Assembly: GCA_011009095.1 (NCBI GenBank)
Contig: VTPC01004631.1
Span: 35,499-99,498 of the forward strand
Length of the DNA stretch: 64,000 bases
Direction of reading: 5' to 3'
Origin: Ignelater luminosus
Lineage: Eukaryota > Arthropoda > Insecta > Coleoptera > Elateridae
Position numbers and translations under genes: made by a program
Notes under the pieces: generated by a model
The model's database searches: none
Seen by the model: only the letters and a program-made list of their open reading frames with translations
Told to the model about the DNA's origin: nothing
In this document: positions 1 to 12,815 of the stretch, piece after piece
Layout of the letters: the number at the start of each line of letters is the position of its first letter
Numbering within the stretch: the first letter of the stretch is position 1

Positions 1-894
1 TTGTTCTACTTTACAGTACATATATGTGCAATTTATTGAACTATTTAGCATGCCTTTAGATATTTATATGGAATTCCTTTGTAAGGGGAGCGCGAATCGT
101 CTAAAATTTATTTCTCGGTCTCTCTTATTTGATAGGGGTTATTGTCCTCTCCAAAACTTTGGAAAGGTGATATAAAGGGTTGCATTTCATTGTTTTATCA
201 ATAAAACATTTTGGTTCAGAACAAAAGGAAACAAATAGTAATTTTAGTCTTTTATATTTAGAATGTTAATAAATAATAAGTTAAAAACATTTTATATCTT
301 GTAAACCGATTCAATTATTTGAAATTTTTCTTTCTTGTTTAAAAATGAACAAAGCACATTTTTTGTAATTTATGGACATTTATTTAATTTGATAAATACT
401 TTGATTAATGATAAGATAATAGGAAAGCTGTAAATGTTATTTGATAATTCATAAAGTTTTCAAATACTGAAACCAGTACAGAGGCGGCCGGGGGGTGCAT
501 TTGCTAAACTCGAACAATGTTATGATAACATATTATTTATGGTTTTATTATGGAAATTAGTATAACTTCAAAATGCGCTCATCGTTTAAAAATTCACTTA
601 ATAAAATAATAAAAAACGGCACGCGTTGTACTTATTTTTATTTAGAATGATTTTCACGAATCGCGACTGCTAAGATTTTATTCAGGCTAAAGATTTATTT
701 TTAAAAACACGGCGTTGTTTTTTTTTAAATGAAGTACCACCTACTCTTCAAACGATTTCCCGACCGGATAACATTGTATGTCATTATCATTGTTTTTGAT
801 GTTCCGAAATAAAACGCATTTATGACGTCACTAAAAACTTTTGTTTGTTTGAAAGCTTAGGTTGAATGTTATTATCATTTCTCTTTTTTTCTAG
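1..894. other. AT-rich non-coding DNA
   Basis: No supported gene is present. A palindromic TGACGTCA (CRE-type) sits at 823-830 and a short GC-rich patch (GAGGCGGCCGGGGGG) at about 481-495; a promoter role is possible but unsupported. Confidence 0.5.
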
Positions 895-984
895 TGTGCA
901 GTCATCCACAAAAATAATGTCTCAATTACAGATAAATAAAAAATTACAAAAACTGCTGCAATATAAGAACGGAGCATTGGGAGA
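895..984 (+). CDS. Exon-like terminal ORF of an unidentified upstream gene
   Basis: A good acceptor (ATTTCTCTTTTTTTCTAG, ending 894) is followed by an open frame VQSSTKIMSQLQINKKLQKL and 10 more residues, ending at TAA (982-984). The peptide is lysine/leucine-rich, amphipathic and ends in GALGEE. I do not recognise it. It could be the last exon of a gene entering from the left, or chance. The frame has no strong donor, so it is unlikely to be the missing NPC1 first exon. Confidence 0.25.
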
Positions 985-2471
985 AGAATAATTAGTTGGC
1001 AAATAGAAATATATGATAAGAAAAGTAAAAGCTTTATAAACGTGGTTTTATTGAAATCAGAACTTTGTGAGTGACTATGGTTATATGTAAATTTTTTGTT
1101 TGATTTTTGGTATGGCTCTATGGTTTTACTTTCTATATGATATGGTATATTTTTAATAATTATCAGAGTTTACAAAATTACAATTTTGAAGCAATACTGA
1201 ACTGGCTACTTTAGATCTACAGATAAACATGCAAACTGCTGTGCAATATTTAAAATCTTCCATTCATTGTTTTAATCAGCTCTTCTAACTTGATATTGAT
1301 TGTGTTTTTTGTGTACATTATTTTCAATTAGTAATGAAAGATTGTCTCTGATGAGTGATGTATGCAAGTATTTGTATGTTCGTATGTAGTAGGTGTAGAA
1401 TATATTGACTGAAAACCTTGAAATTAAATATGGGTTAGGAACCTTACATATTTTTTTGTTTAAATAATTAAATTGATTTCCATTTAAAACTGTAATTAAC
1501 AACACGGGAAATTATTCATTGAGTTTATTTAAATTACTTTTTAATAGTTTAGTGACTAGTAGCTGTTAGGATATTAGGAGGTTCCCCAGCGATACTTTTT
1601 ATAACAAATTAACATTATAATCTACATAAATACTAATCTTAAGATAATGGAAATATACCTTCTTAATAAAACCAGGTAAATTTGATAACCTGTTCAGAAA
1701 CTAATAAAAAGGAAGTTTTTGTGTCAATTTCTGTACTTTTTATAGTAGTCTTTTATCTCGTATAAAATCTCCAATGTCATTAATTAACTCTTGTAAGTTT
1801 TAAAATTATAGAATAACATGTCATAGGTTGCAGTAACCTTTGAAAGGTAGTAACACAAATAATATATTTTTTTAGAATTGCTTGAACTTTGTTTTCAGTT
1901 ATTATTGAAATGACTGTAATTTATAACTAGCTATTATTTTTTTGAGAATAGCATTAAGTTGAGTTAATCATGTGTATAGTCTCACTCTTTACATTTCTCG
2001 TCTCTGTCTTTACCATGCTTAAATTGTTAGTTAAATGGTCTTATTTACGTCTTATGCTTTCGAAGGTTGAAATAATATATATACTTGACTTCTATTGTCA
2101 AATCTTTTTTCAGGAAGACTTATCAAGTGTAAAAAAATGGAATTACGTAATGCTAAATATGTGATTGTTTTACTTTGTTGTAATCACTTAATAAAAATCC
2201 GTCCAAATTATACTCTATTTACTCTAATTATAGTAATATGTATAGCAGACTTCTTGAAAACAAAACATGTAACTTCAAATAGTAATTAATAAAAATAGAT
2301 AAAAACGTGCTAGATTAGAAACACAAATTATAAATAATTAAATCGTGTCTAATTATTATCTACCTACAACAATGATCAGTTGACTAATCTTAAAACATTT
2401 AGTTAATGATTGTGATTTTCTTAGCGATCTTCATACTTATTTTGTATATGTAGCCATGTGTAGCTTGATTA
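985..2471. other. AT-rich non-coding DNA
   Basis: There is no supported gene. One hydrophobic ATG frame at 1970-2029 (MCIVSLFTFLVSVFTMLKLL) resembles a signal peptide and ends at a weak phase-0 GTTAAA donor. It is the only candidate for the NPC1 first exon that I could find here, at low confidence. Confidence 0.4.
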
Positions 2472-2473
2472 TA

Positions 2474-3482
2474 CAGTGTGTCCAAGATAAGGATGCACAG
2501 CATGGGGATCTTGGAAACGGTAAGAGATACAAGATCGGTTAAATGAGATGAAAGTTGGTTATTTATAGGACCCTTCTGTTGGCGTTTGCAAAATCTAGAT
2601 ATCTTGGATAGTTACAGAGATATTTCAAAAAAAGTAGATTTCTCGATTTTCGTTATTATTTTCTCTTTCCTTTATTTGAAGAGATATCGGAAAACTAAAA
2701 CTACTTTTTCATTGCCACTTTTTGTTCCCTATTAAAATACGCTAACAAAATTTCTGTACAACGTTTCGGTTTCGAGTAACCATCATCAACCTCATTTTTC
2801 TAAATAGGCGGAAAAACAATTGAAAATTGTTTTTAATAGCTCTTGTTGTCACGATTCTAATGATGTAAACATGATAGGGTGGGTTATTTTGGTTTTGATT
2901 TTTTTGTGTTGAACGCTGCTGTGACCAACTGCAATAATTGCTGTTCATCTTCAAAATTTTGGTTGAGCACATGATTCTTGACATAACCCCAGAGGAAAGA
3001 AATCTAACGGTGTTAGATAAGGTGATCGTGCAGGCCAGGGTACTGTAGAATGCATTAATTTATAGCATAAGAAATCAAAATAACCCTATCATGTTTACAT
3101 CATTAGAATCGTGACAACACGAGCTATCTAAAACAATTTTCAATTGTTTTTCCGCCTATTTAAAAAAATGAGGTTGATGATGGTTACTCGAAACCGAAAC
3201 GTTGTACAGAAATTTTGCTAGCGTATTTTAATAGAGAACAAAAAGTGGCAATAGAAAACTGGTTTTAGTTTTCCGATATTTTTTCAAATGAAGGAAAGAA
3301 AAAATAACGAAAATCGAGAAATCTACTTTTTTTTAAATATCTCTGAAACTATGATATTTAGATTTTGCAAACACCAACAAAAAGGTCCTATAAATAGCCA
3401 ACTTTCATCCCATTTAACCGATCTTGTATCTCTTACCATTTCCAAGATCCCCATGCTGTGCATCCTTATCTTGGACACACTG
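2474..3482. mobile_element. Foldback MITE with about 400-bp inverted arms, TA target duplication
   Basis: The left end CAGTGTGTCCAAGATAAGG and right end CCTTATCTTGGACACACTG are inverted copies, flanked on both sides by TA (2472-2473, 3483-3484). Pairing continues inward for roughly 400 bp, to about 2905 and 3070, leaving a short spacer. No transposase frame is present, so it is non-autonomous. The TA duplication and terminus suggest mobilisation by a Tc1/mariner-type enzyme. Open frames inside are shadows of the repeat. Confidence 0.85.
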
Positions 3483-3484
3483 TA

Positions 3485-5364
3485 CATACAGTAAAGTCTC
3501 CAATAAGCGGACATTGTCAGTTCCACACTTTTTATCCATTTATTGGGTGCATCTGCTTAAAAAGAAAGACCAATGTTTTATTGAGCAAATCTGCATGATG
3601 TTATAAAAATAATGGTAACAAACCAAATTAAGATATAAATGATTAATAAACTTATTTAGTTTTAAGATAACCATAAAAGTAAATTAAAGTCAACATACTG
3701 GACATTTTAAAAACAATCAGCGAGAAGAAAGCAAGCAAGAAAAGCCTGGTAAAGCAGAAGCATTTAGAACGAGAACTACTGGTGTTAGATTTCATTGTAG
3801 GAATATCAAAACAATATGGCTAAGTTATGTGTCTAATTAGAGGGGCTTCTCTGACTAAAAATGAGAAATTAGAGGATCCAGATAAAAGAGGCCATTTAGC
3901 ATGTTTTTTTTGGTTCTACAAAATCTGTCTGTTTATAGGGAGTGTTCGTAATAGGAGGTTTTACTATATTATACAGGGAAGTCCAAACCTACTACTGTGT
4001 ATTATAAACCAAATTAAAGATATTTTAAATGAAAAATATATTTTATTGAACTAACGTGACAAGTGTAGAATTCAATTCTGAAGTCAATTCACCGACCAGC
4101 TTTTTAAGCCAAGCCATAGATGGTGTTAATCATCAAACTAAAATTAATCTACCTGTATGAAATTCTTTTTTCTAAACGTTTGATATTAGATTTTAAATGC
4201 TAATTATATCTAAAACTTGAAAACTTGTTTTATTTCTGAGCTAATTCTAGATATGGTCAAAATTTCATTCAAACAGCTAAATTAGTTGGCATCAGTTTGT
4301 GCAACTTTATTGTCAAAAGGTTGAATTATTTTATTGGCAGCATGTCAACAACACACCTACTACGTAGCAAAAATATTAAAATTACTTTCTTGAATCGATT
4401 ATAAGAAAAAATGAAAATTTAAACTCTTTTTATCTCTATATTAATATTTTTACACACTCACAATAATGTTTAGTTTAATTAGAAAAAAATGCCCAAACTA
4501 AATCTCAATTTACATAAAATATTATCTTTGTAGTTATCAACAAGGTTGTAAGCATCTTGTTTTTCATTAAAGTAGCACATACTAGGATCTAAACATCATC
4601 TATCTGTAAAGAAGGTTAATCTTATTGTTAGTTTTATTTTGGCATATCCTTGGCTCTTACTAATAAAAATAAAAAGCGGATTGGTAACAAGCAAATGGTG
4701 TGATTTTTGTGACCTTATAGTGCCCCTTTTGTGCTAATTAGCATTAATTTTAACATGAAGGTCCATTTGTCTCGACATGTTTTTTTTGCCTATTTTATTA
4801 AAAGAAAATGCAAATAATATAATAAAACTTGTTTATACCATTATTAAGTATTTTTTATTTAAGATGAAATGACTGTAAAGTCCAGAAATTAAAAACTTTT
4901 ATTTATAACATAGTTGTTTGATTTTGAGTCAATCCTAACTATGTAAATTTGAATAGACAAGTACATATGCACTGCTTAGATGCCTTCTTTCTATACATCC
5001 GAAGGCTCTCTGTGATATGCATAATAATGAAATCATGACCGTTGTTTCCTCACCATTGCAATTTAGTCACAAACGCATTTTGCATAATTATGATGGTTAC
5101 GTACTGAAAATAAAAAGTATGAATTACTAGGACAATTCCGTACTCAATGTACTTCTTACATTTGTATTCACCTATGTGCTTTTAGTTGAGAAATGAAGAA
5201 GACTTTGTTAACAATTTTATTTTGAAATTTCAAAACACATGGTTTTAGGAAGAAGAAATTTGTGCAAGTTAAATGTACTGTGTTTATTTTGTAGTTTTTT
5301 TATCATGCTTGTTTCCTTCTCTTGTTCATTATTTTGAAAATTTTATTTTGATCTTATGAAAATT
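3485..5364. other. AT-rich non-coding DNA
   Basis: No gene, RNA or clear repeat was recognised between the two foldback copies. Open frames here are short and have no recognisable content. Confidence 0.5.
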
Positions 5365-5982
5365 TAGCTCTTGTTGTCATGATTCGATAGGGTTATTTTG
5401 GTTTTGATTTTTTTGTGTTGAATGCTGCTGTGATCAATTGTAATAATTGCTGTTCATCTTCAAAATTTTGTTTGAGCACATGATTCTTGACATAACCCCA
5501 GAGGAAAGAAATATAACGGTGTTAGATCAGGTAATCGTGCAGGCCAAGGTACTGCAGAATGCATTAATTTATAGCATAAGAAATCAAAATAACCCTATCA
5601 TGTTTAAATCATTAGAATTGTGACAACAAGAGCTATCCTAAACAATTTTCAATTGTTTTTCCGCCTATTTAAAAAAATGAGGTTAATGATGGTTACTCGG
5701 AACCGAAACGATGTACATAAATCTCGTTAGCGTATTTTAATAGAGAACAAGAAGTGGTTTTAGTTTTCCGATATCTCTTCAAATAAAGGAAAGAAAAAAT
5801 AATGAAAATTGAGAAATCTACTTTTTTTAAAAATATCTCTGAAACTATCCAAGATATCTAGATTTTGCAAACGCCAATAAAAAGGTCCTATAAATAGCCA
5901 ACTTTCATCCCATTTAACCGATCCTGTATCTCTTACCGTTTCCAAGTTCCCCATGCTGTGCATCCTTATCTTGGACACACTG
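5365..5982. mobile_element. Left-truncated copy of the 2474-3482 foldback element
   Basis: From about 5365 the sequence follows the central and right part of the 2474-3482 element, ending in the same CATCCTTATCTTGGACACAC terminus and TA. The left arm is absent. A small internal gap removes about 26 bp after GATTC (around 5385). It is a decayed copy, no longer mobile. Confidence 0.8.
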
Positions 5983-6814
5983 TATACCTAGTTCAAGATA
6001 TTAAAAAAACCTAAAATATGTAATTTGATTAAAGCTGTATTTGGTATAATCAAATCAGTAAAAAGAATAACCTAACTAAACTCTTAGATAAGTGAAACAC
6101 TTTCTAATGCACGTAATTAAATATTATGCTTCCTGATTTTGAATTTCAATTATCTGTTGTTTCTAGGAAATATTGTCAGCAATTAAAATTACATGATTTT
6201 GAGTTATTTAGTTACTATTTATGTTAAGATAAAATGTAGAAAAAACGAAACTTCTATAATAATTTGGTCAAGTTTATGGAACAAATAGTAATAAATTGAC
6301 ACACGCACATTATAAGTATAATTGTTTATTGCATCTGTCTGGCAGTGAATTGGGATTCATTAAGGTTTGTTAAGAAATTTTGTTTGAATGATACGTGTCT
6401 ATAGATAATAACAATAATATGATCATTGGATTGTGTATTTTCAATATTAGCACTTCTTATTTCTTTATTAATTTATCCCTACAGACAAGCTTGTTTAGTT
6501 GAGCACATTTTTATAATAAAATTAAATTTTATCACTGTTCAATAAACTTTATTATTACAGCTCCAAAAAGTGGAAGTATTACATATGTGTAGTATTATAA
6601 TTTACAATAAGTATACTTAATAAGGTAAATTAAAGGAAATTAACATTTTACATGTTTTTGCATTTTATGTTAACTATAAAATTGAGAAGGTTGATGTAAA
6701 TTTTAATTGTAATAGTACATGGACTATAGAATTACAAGGAAAATAAAAAAGAATATCTGTATAAATTGTAAATTAAATTACTTAGTGATCTAATAGTATT
6801 TAATATTGTTACAG

Positions 6815-7199
6815 ATACAATGTGCCGAAAGCAACGCTTCAACCAGTAGGAAAGATGATGGTCAATACCATTGCGTGTGGTATGGACAATGTAACAACAA
6901 AAATTTCCTTGACCAAAATTGCCCTTATAATGGTACAGCAAAACCTGTAGATGAAGAAGGACAACATCTTTTAGCTAAATGGTGTCCAGATCTGATGGTA
7001 GATAGGGGTGATGGAGTAAAAGCTTGCTGTGATACAGCTCAGTTAGTAACTTTAGACAAAAGTATTATGATAGCTTCAAATTTTCTACAAAGATGCCCAT
7101 CCTGTATGCATAATTTTGTAAAACATGTCTGTCAGTTAACTTGTGCAACTGATCAATCTCGTTTCATCAAAGTCACTGATATACAGACAAATACTCAAG
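6815..7199 (+). CDS. NPC1: NPC1 exon: N-terminal sterol-binding domain, first half
   Basis: The exon follows the acceptor TTGTTACAG at 6806-6814 and ends at a GTAAAT donor (7200). It enters in phase 0 and leaves in phase 1. The protein reads IQCAESNASTS... and then the family signature HCVWYGQC. It continues through CCDTAQLVTL and RCPSCMHNF..CQLTC, which align with the cysteine framework of the NPC1 N-terminal domain. The Asn in QNCPYNG and the Gln in CCDTAQL correspond to human N41 and Q79, which contact the sterol hydroxyl, so sterol binding is probably intact. No ATG or signal peptide precedes the acceptor in frame, so an upstream coding exon is required. Confidence 0.95.
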
Positions 7200-7265
7200 G
7201 TAAATTCTGTATTTTGTATTATTAACAACTAATAAAGTAACTGTTTTTCTTTTTTGTCTTTACAG

Positions 7266-7558
7266 GCAAAGAGTATATAGATGCAATAGAGTATCATATC
7301 AGTAATAACTACATATCAGGTACATTTAATTCATGTAGGCAAGTTAGTGTACCTAGTACAGGTCAACGTGCTCTTGATATTATGTGTGGTTCATGGGGTT
7401 CTTCACGATGCACTCCTTTGAGGTGGTTCCATTATATGGGTGATGCAGAAAATAATCCATACGTACCGTTTCAAATCACTTATGTAAATACTTCAAAACC
7501 TGTCGATGGATATATTCCTATGGATGCACCAATAGTACCATGCAATCAAAGTATTAAT
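7266..7558 (+). CDS. NPC1: NPC1 exon: N-terminal sterol-binding domain, second half
   Basis: The exon lies between acceptor TTTACAG (AG at 7264-7265) and donor GTAAGT (7559), and enters in phase 1 after a 66-bp intron. It encodes GKEYIDAIEYHISNNY..., FNSCRQVSVPS, the conserved LDIMCG, and VPFQITY. The Pro-Phe pair matches human P202/F203 at the rim of the sterol pocket, which matter for transfer from NPC2. The exon stops at CNQSIN, just before the CxC..C segment carried by the next exon. Confidence 0.95.
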
Positions 7559-9445
7559 GTAAGTATTACTTGGTTTTAATTTATAAACACATGTCAATAC
7601 CATAATAATAAATAAGAAAGAAAATTAAATTAATTCCATGTGTATAAGCTTATTGCAAAATTGATTTTTAATTTCTTTTATATTGATTGCATATTATTAA
7701 TTGTATGTTCTAAGTAATTATAAGTAATATAAAAACTGAAAATTATGAAAAATAAAAATTTAAGGTTTTTTAAATTTTATGAATATTATAGTTCAAACAA
7801 AGACTGTGTAGAAAATTCACAACCAATGTTATTCATAGATAACAACAGGAAATTATAATCACCGAACTACACTTTTAACAAATAATGTTACAAAACAGAT
7901 TTTGTTTTTATGTTTTTAAACAAACACATTTTACACTTTGTTTTAGGAGTTTTTTTTAAAATAAAGTATAGAGAAAGAGAAAGAGAAAAAAAGGAAATAA
8001 AGTGGATCTTATAACATTCTCAAGTTCAATATAGATTGCTGCAAATGCATTATTAATATACACCTAACCTAGAAATGAAACTCCTACTATCTGAGGCTTA
8101 TATGAATTATAAGTTAGATGAGATAGATATCGTGTTTTGGTACTAGTTAAAGAATGCATTATTTAGAAGTCACATTATGCCGTGACGTGCTTTTGTCTAT
8201 TTAAAGTTAACCATTGGTTTTGACACAAGACAGCTCTGATGAATATTCTAGTAATTGATTTGTCTTTGTATTCATTTTAAGAATTTTATTGAAAGTAAAT
8301 ATTAGTCGCAAAATACAGTAGCTAGGTGTATGTGCTTTGTAGTGACCGCCATTTCTAAAGAAAAGTAATTAATTTAATTTTTTTAATGTGAGATTTAAAA
8401 ATATGTTCATTTTCTTATTAATTTATTAAATCAAATTTTGTAAATTCTATTTCCTTATTTATTTAAAATTTTAATTAATATTTAGTTGTCCTAAATTAGC
8501 ATCGTTAAAAGTTGTACTTTAAACAGTTAATGTAAAACCACAGGTTAAAACATGACCTTCGAGAAGCTTAATGATAACATTGTTCAATAGTGGATTATAA
8601 AATTTTATATTTTTTGCATGTTCATTTTATGTCCATTACAATACAAAACAGAATGCTGTAATTTAGAAACTATGAAACGTATCTTTTTCTAAATCATAAT
8701 AACTACAAAACAATAATAATTGTAGAGGCCTCATTTATAGTCCTATTATTGACTTGTTTTTGTTATAAACAAATAAAAAAATATACATATATCGTTTTCA
8801 AGGATATTTGGTGCTTTTGTAAATTAGACTTTTGGAATAATATGTTGAAATAAATAAATTCGCAATTCCTTAATTTAATTGGAAATCAAATATCGTTCAT
8901 TTTCTTTTGTTGTAACACTTAAAAGATGTTCAAGTAAAATTGCAACATAAGCATCCACCTGTTTTGTTAGATAAGATAACATATTACAAAGGAACTACAA
9001 TCATTAATGTAGTTTAGATAGATAGTATTTACTTAAGATTTTTAGAGTATTATAGTAAGAATACTTTTTTTTTTTTTTAGTATTTTAATCGAACAATGTA
9101 ATTCTCAAGTGATTTCATTTATCTTCCTTTCTATTTCTTATTGCAGTTTTTATTTCACATAATATTCTGTTCATTATCTTTAGGTTTAGCTTTGTAACAA
9201 CATGCAACATTGTTTAATGACCCTCTACGTTTTTACCTTTTACTCTTTTTCCATTTCGTCATTTATTTTGTTAATTATGTCTTATAATTATTATCATAAA
9301 ATCTTTATTTTATTTTAAAGATTGATTACACAACACAAGGTCACAGATTTTTACTGGTGGAGTAGATTGATTTTCTCAAATCTTTTCTAATATGTCACTT
9401 GACAGCTAGTTTTAATAAGCAAAGACGTGTGTAGTGTAATCTTTT
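7559..9445 (+). other. NPC1 intron, plain part
   Basis: This is the first part of the 5.3-kb intron between 7558 and 12816. It is AT-rich with homopolymer runs (for example T's near 9065-9080). No gene or structured repeat was seen before the transposon cluster at 9448. Confidence 0.6.
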
Positions 9446-9533
9446 TACAGGGTGTTATTTTAAAAACTTTCCACCCCTTATATTTCACAACCAAATGAAA
9501 ATATTTAAACAAGAAAAGACAGGTCAATTTGTA

Positions 9534-10616
9534 CAGAGTGTCCCTAAACTGCATTAATAGCTTCAGGTAGCCACCTTTCTTAATCAATTGTGATGAAAAA
9601 ACTTTAAACGCAAACTTTCTAACTCAGTTAGCTCTTTCACACAAGCCAAAAAAAGAAACATAAGTTTGGCAGCACATAAGTGGCGTAACCTTTATGGCCA
9701 AAGGTGGCTGCAAATCAAACATCTGATCACAATAAAAAAATTAAATCAGATTAGCTATTGAAATAATTTAAATCTAAAGCAATGTAAAGTAACCATTTAT
9801 GTAAAAAGATCTCATTTATGAAAAAAACTACATTTTTGAAAATTAATTATTTATTTGTAATTGAAACCGAATATAAGTAGTACCTGTACGTTTTGTAACA
9901 ATAAAAGGCATTTCAACTTAAATGACGATACGTGCCTTAAACTAAATGTTCAAACTGTCTTCCAGCAGCTTCATCACATTTTATTGCACCTGTAATCACA
10001 GCTTACTGAACACGTAGAAGTATTCGTTCATCTTCAGTTGTTGCTGTTTCTTGTATGCAATTTACTAATTCTTCTTCATTATCAACAGGAGTTAGATTAT
10101 GACTTGGATGATGTCTATTTGGAAAACGTTCTGCATAAAGTCTGGCAGCTTCGTTCCAATTTCTATTGCATTGCCCAAGAATCAGAATCATATTGGTATA
10201 CTCATTTATTGCATACTCCATGACAAAACTAAAGAAAAACCAAACTATAAAACTGAAATACAAAAACTAGGATTAACACATACCAAACAAAAACGGGAAT
10301 TACAAGTCAGTAAACAGGAACAGAACCCGATAAAAATTTTAACCAAAACAAAAACTCAAAAAACAGAACAATAACACAAACAACGGAAACGGAATAGGAA
10401 GTACCTATTAAATAAGTTTTCTTCTAATAAGTTCACCTATTGAATTGGTAGATGTTCTGCCTGATGTCTTGTAATTTAATGTTAAAGGAGTTAACTTCTT
10501 CATCGTCGTACAAGAAAACTAAGTGTCAAAGGAAAATTGTGGTTGCAGATTTGCGTTCAGGCCTCATAGAGGAAGACGCCTACCTGACGCTTTTAATGCA
10601 GTTTAGGGACACCCTG
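9534..10616. mobile_element. Nested, internally deleted mariner-like element
   Basis: The left end CAGAGTGTCCCTAAACTGCA and right end TGCAGTTTAGGGACACCCTG are inverted and flanked by TA (9532-9533, 10617-10618). Similarity of the arms continues for about 40 bp (..TAATAGCTTCAGGTAG / CTACCTGACGCTTTTAATG). Inside, on the - strand, are remnants of a transposase: an N-terminal helix-turn-helix (10221-10003) followed closely by a C-terminal scrap, with the catalytic centre missing. Confidence 0.8.
10003..10221 (-). pseudogene. Transposase remnant: DUF4817-type helix-turn-helix
   Basis: Starting at the ATG at 10221, the frame reads MEYAINEYTNMILILGQCNR, then WNEAARLYAERFPNRHHPSH. This matches the pattern of the insect DUF4817 domain (..EEYADM...G...AA..Y..RFPNR..P) found at the N terminus of many mariner-related transposases. 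It then jumps to NEEELVNCIQE and ends. Just beyond, in another frame (about 9945-9995), CDEAAGRQFEHLV then a stop resembles the usual C terminus of these transposases. This indicates a large internal deletion removing the DDE region. Confidence 0.7.
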
Positions 10617-11945
10617 TATATGAAAAGGGCCACCAAGATACAGAGTTAACTTGATAATAAACGTTACTGTGATTACTTCAGTGCATGTAACCTCAAAGTC
10701 TTAAATGGCACCCTGCCACTTGTCATACATCATTGAAGAAGAAATAACACTGTTAATTTCTGCTGAAAACAAAATTCAAATCAGCATACTAGATCAACAG
10801 TTTTAGTGATGCATTTAAATTGCGTTATCTAAGTAAATAAATAAGTACTTATTTCAGACAGAAAATAGATCCACATAAATATTTCTAATTGAATAATGTA
10901 AATTGAACTGTCAGTAGTTAGAAAGTCAAAACAATAGAGAAGAAACAACAGAAAATGAGTAATTCTGTAAGTAACAATTCACATTAGTAGCTCAATTCAC
11001 ATTATTCAACTCATAATGTTTGCAGTGGCAGTTATTTTTCACTCAAAATTATTACACAAAATGTTTCATTTTAGTAACAAAGATAGGTTGTAGTCTTTAT
11101 CTAAATTACTGCACTTGATTGTTTTAATAAAAAAAAGTGCAACTTTGCATTTTTGCATTGAATATAGTGAATTGAACTGAAAACATGAGTTGCTACCTTT
11201 AGGCACTATCTTCAAAAATTTCAAAAATGCTTATTTCATGTTATTTTTTCACTTCTGTTTTGACATTCTATTAACGGTTCAATTTAAGTTATTTAATTAA
11301 AAATGTTTAAATTTGTTTGTTTTGTATTCAAAATAAACACTAAAACAAAATAAACGCATTTATTTACTTAGCTAACGTGATTTGAATTCATCACTGAAAT
11401 GAAACGTTTATTATTAAGTTTACTCTGTATGTCGGTGTCCTTTTCCATATACAGGACACCTCGTAATGGCACATAATAAGACACACATCATTGATGAAAT
11501 CAAAGCAAAAAATCAAGTATAACAAAAAACCCCTCATGGCTTTATTTTGGAGTAATAGCAATTTAAATTTGAAAATTCTACTGTATAAAAACACCCAGAA
11601 AATTTTAAACAGCTGCATAGTAACTTACTTCCATATAAGACAAATCAGTTGTGGAATATGTGAGGTAACACCATCCGTGGAATTTAAAAAACCTTACTAT
11701 CATTCGTTTTCGAAAAATTAACTTCTTCAGCAGAAGGCATTTTTTAAAATATCTGCAAGTACCACGTTGTCAGGTTTCAAAAATTTTAACTGTTAATATC
11801 TTTGAAAGTAAACCACAGAGAGCAAAACAGTATTAGACTTGCTTTTTAATTCACGGGACACACATTGATGTGTTTTTCTTGTTTAGATATTTTCATTTGT
11901 TTATAGGGTATAAGGGGTGGGAAGTTTTTAAAATAACATCAGGTA

Positions 11946-12815
11946 TATTCATTTATTTAATGTATTAAAATTCTTTAGCTTATGTCAAATTATTTATTAG
12001 ATTGCCAAATTTTAAGTGAATCTTGATGTAACTGCAGAAAAAAACGAATTGTTGTTTTAGTAGCTTGTTATTTTGAACAAGTATAAACTTGAATAAACAT
12101 ATTAATTTATAATACAAACTGACAAACAGGATATGAAAATTGACATCTTTCAATAGAATTAATGAATATAAAATTCTATTTAATTATATTACACAAACAT
12201 ATTGATTTTTAGACTTCCAACAAATCATAACAAATTACTGCCTTTTATGTGATAGTTTCCTAGAGTACTTAATTAAATTAATATAAATGTTTTTGTTAAG
12301 AAAGTCGTTTTGATTATTTAGGAAAAAAATTAATGTTTGTTTTGCAAAACTTTCATCAATAGCATCCTCTTGATATTTATATCTAAATTGCTATATTTAT
12401 CCCTCTGTATTATTATTATTATTATTTTGGAACTTTCAATTTTCTTGTTCATTTAGAAGGGTTCTTGAACTTTCACCTAGGAAATGTCTAGCATTTTCAT
12501 AAAGCTAAAAGTATTGACATAAATGATAAATCTGTTGGTAGTAATCAGCTAACAAAACGCATATTAAATTACCTTGACAAATGTATTGATTTTTATGCAT
12601 GTCATGCTTTATAAATATTTCATATTTTGTTTTATTCAGATGCCTACAAATTGTACAAATAGAATTATTATGTACTTTAATCGTTTAATATTAATAGGAC
12701 CTGAATACATCTAAATACATCAACATCAATGATAATGTTCAATTATTATACTTCCCATAAAATATCAAACAAATTTTGCTTATTTTTGAAATTTATAATC
12801 TTGTATTGATTATAG
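11946..12815 (+). other. NPC1 intron, plain part
   Basis: AT-rich, with a short (TAT)n microsatellite at 12409-12426. Nothing else was recognised. Confidence 0.6.

Larger units (their letters stand above)
9448..11943. mobile_element. TIR element split by a nested insertion
   Basis: The left end TACAGGGTGTTATTTTAAAA continues into AACTTTCCACCCCTTATA. It is matched in inverted form at the right end (about 11865-11945), including the CCACCCCTTATA block and the AAATGAAAATAT block. The arms are roughly 80 bp. TA dinucleotides flank both ends (9446-9447, 11944-11945). No intact transposase frame was seen, and a second element (9534-10616) lies within it near the left arm. The middle (about 10620-11860) is AT-rich relic sequence. 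Confidence 0.6.
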
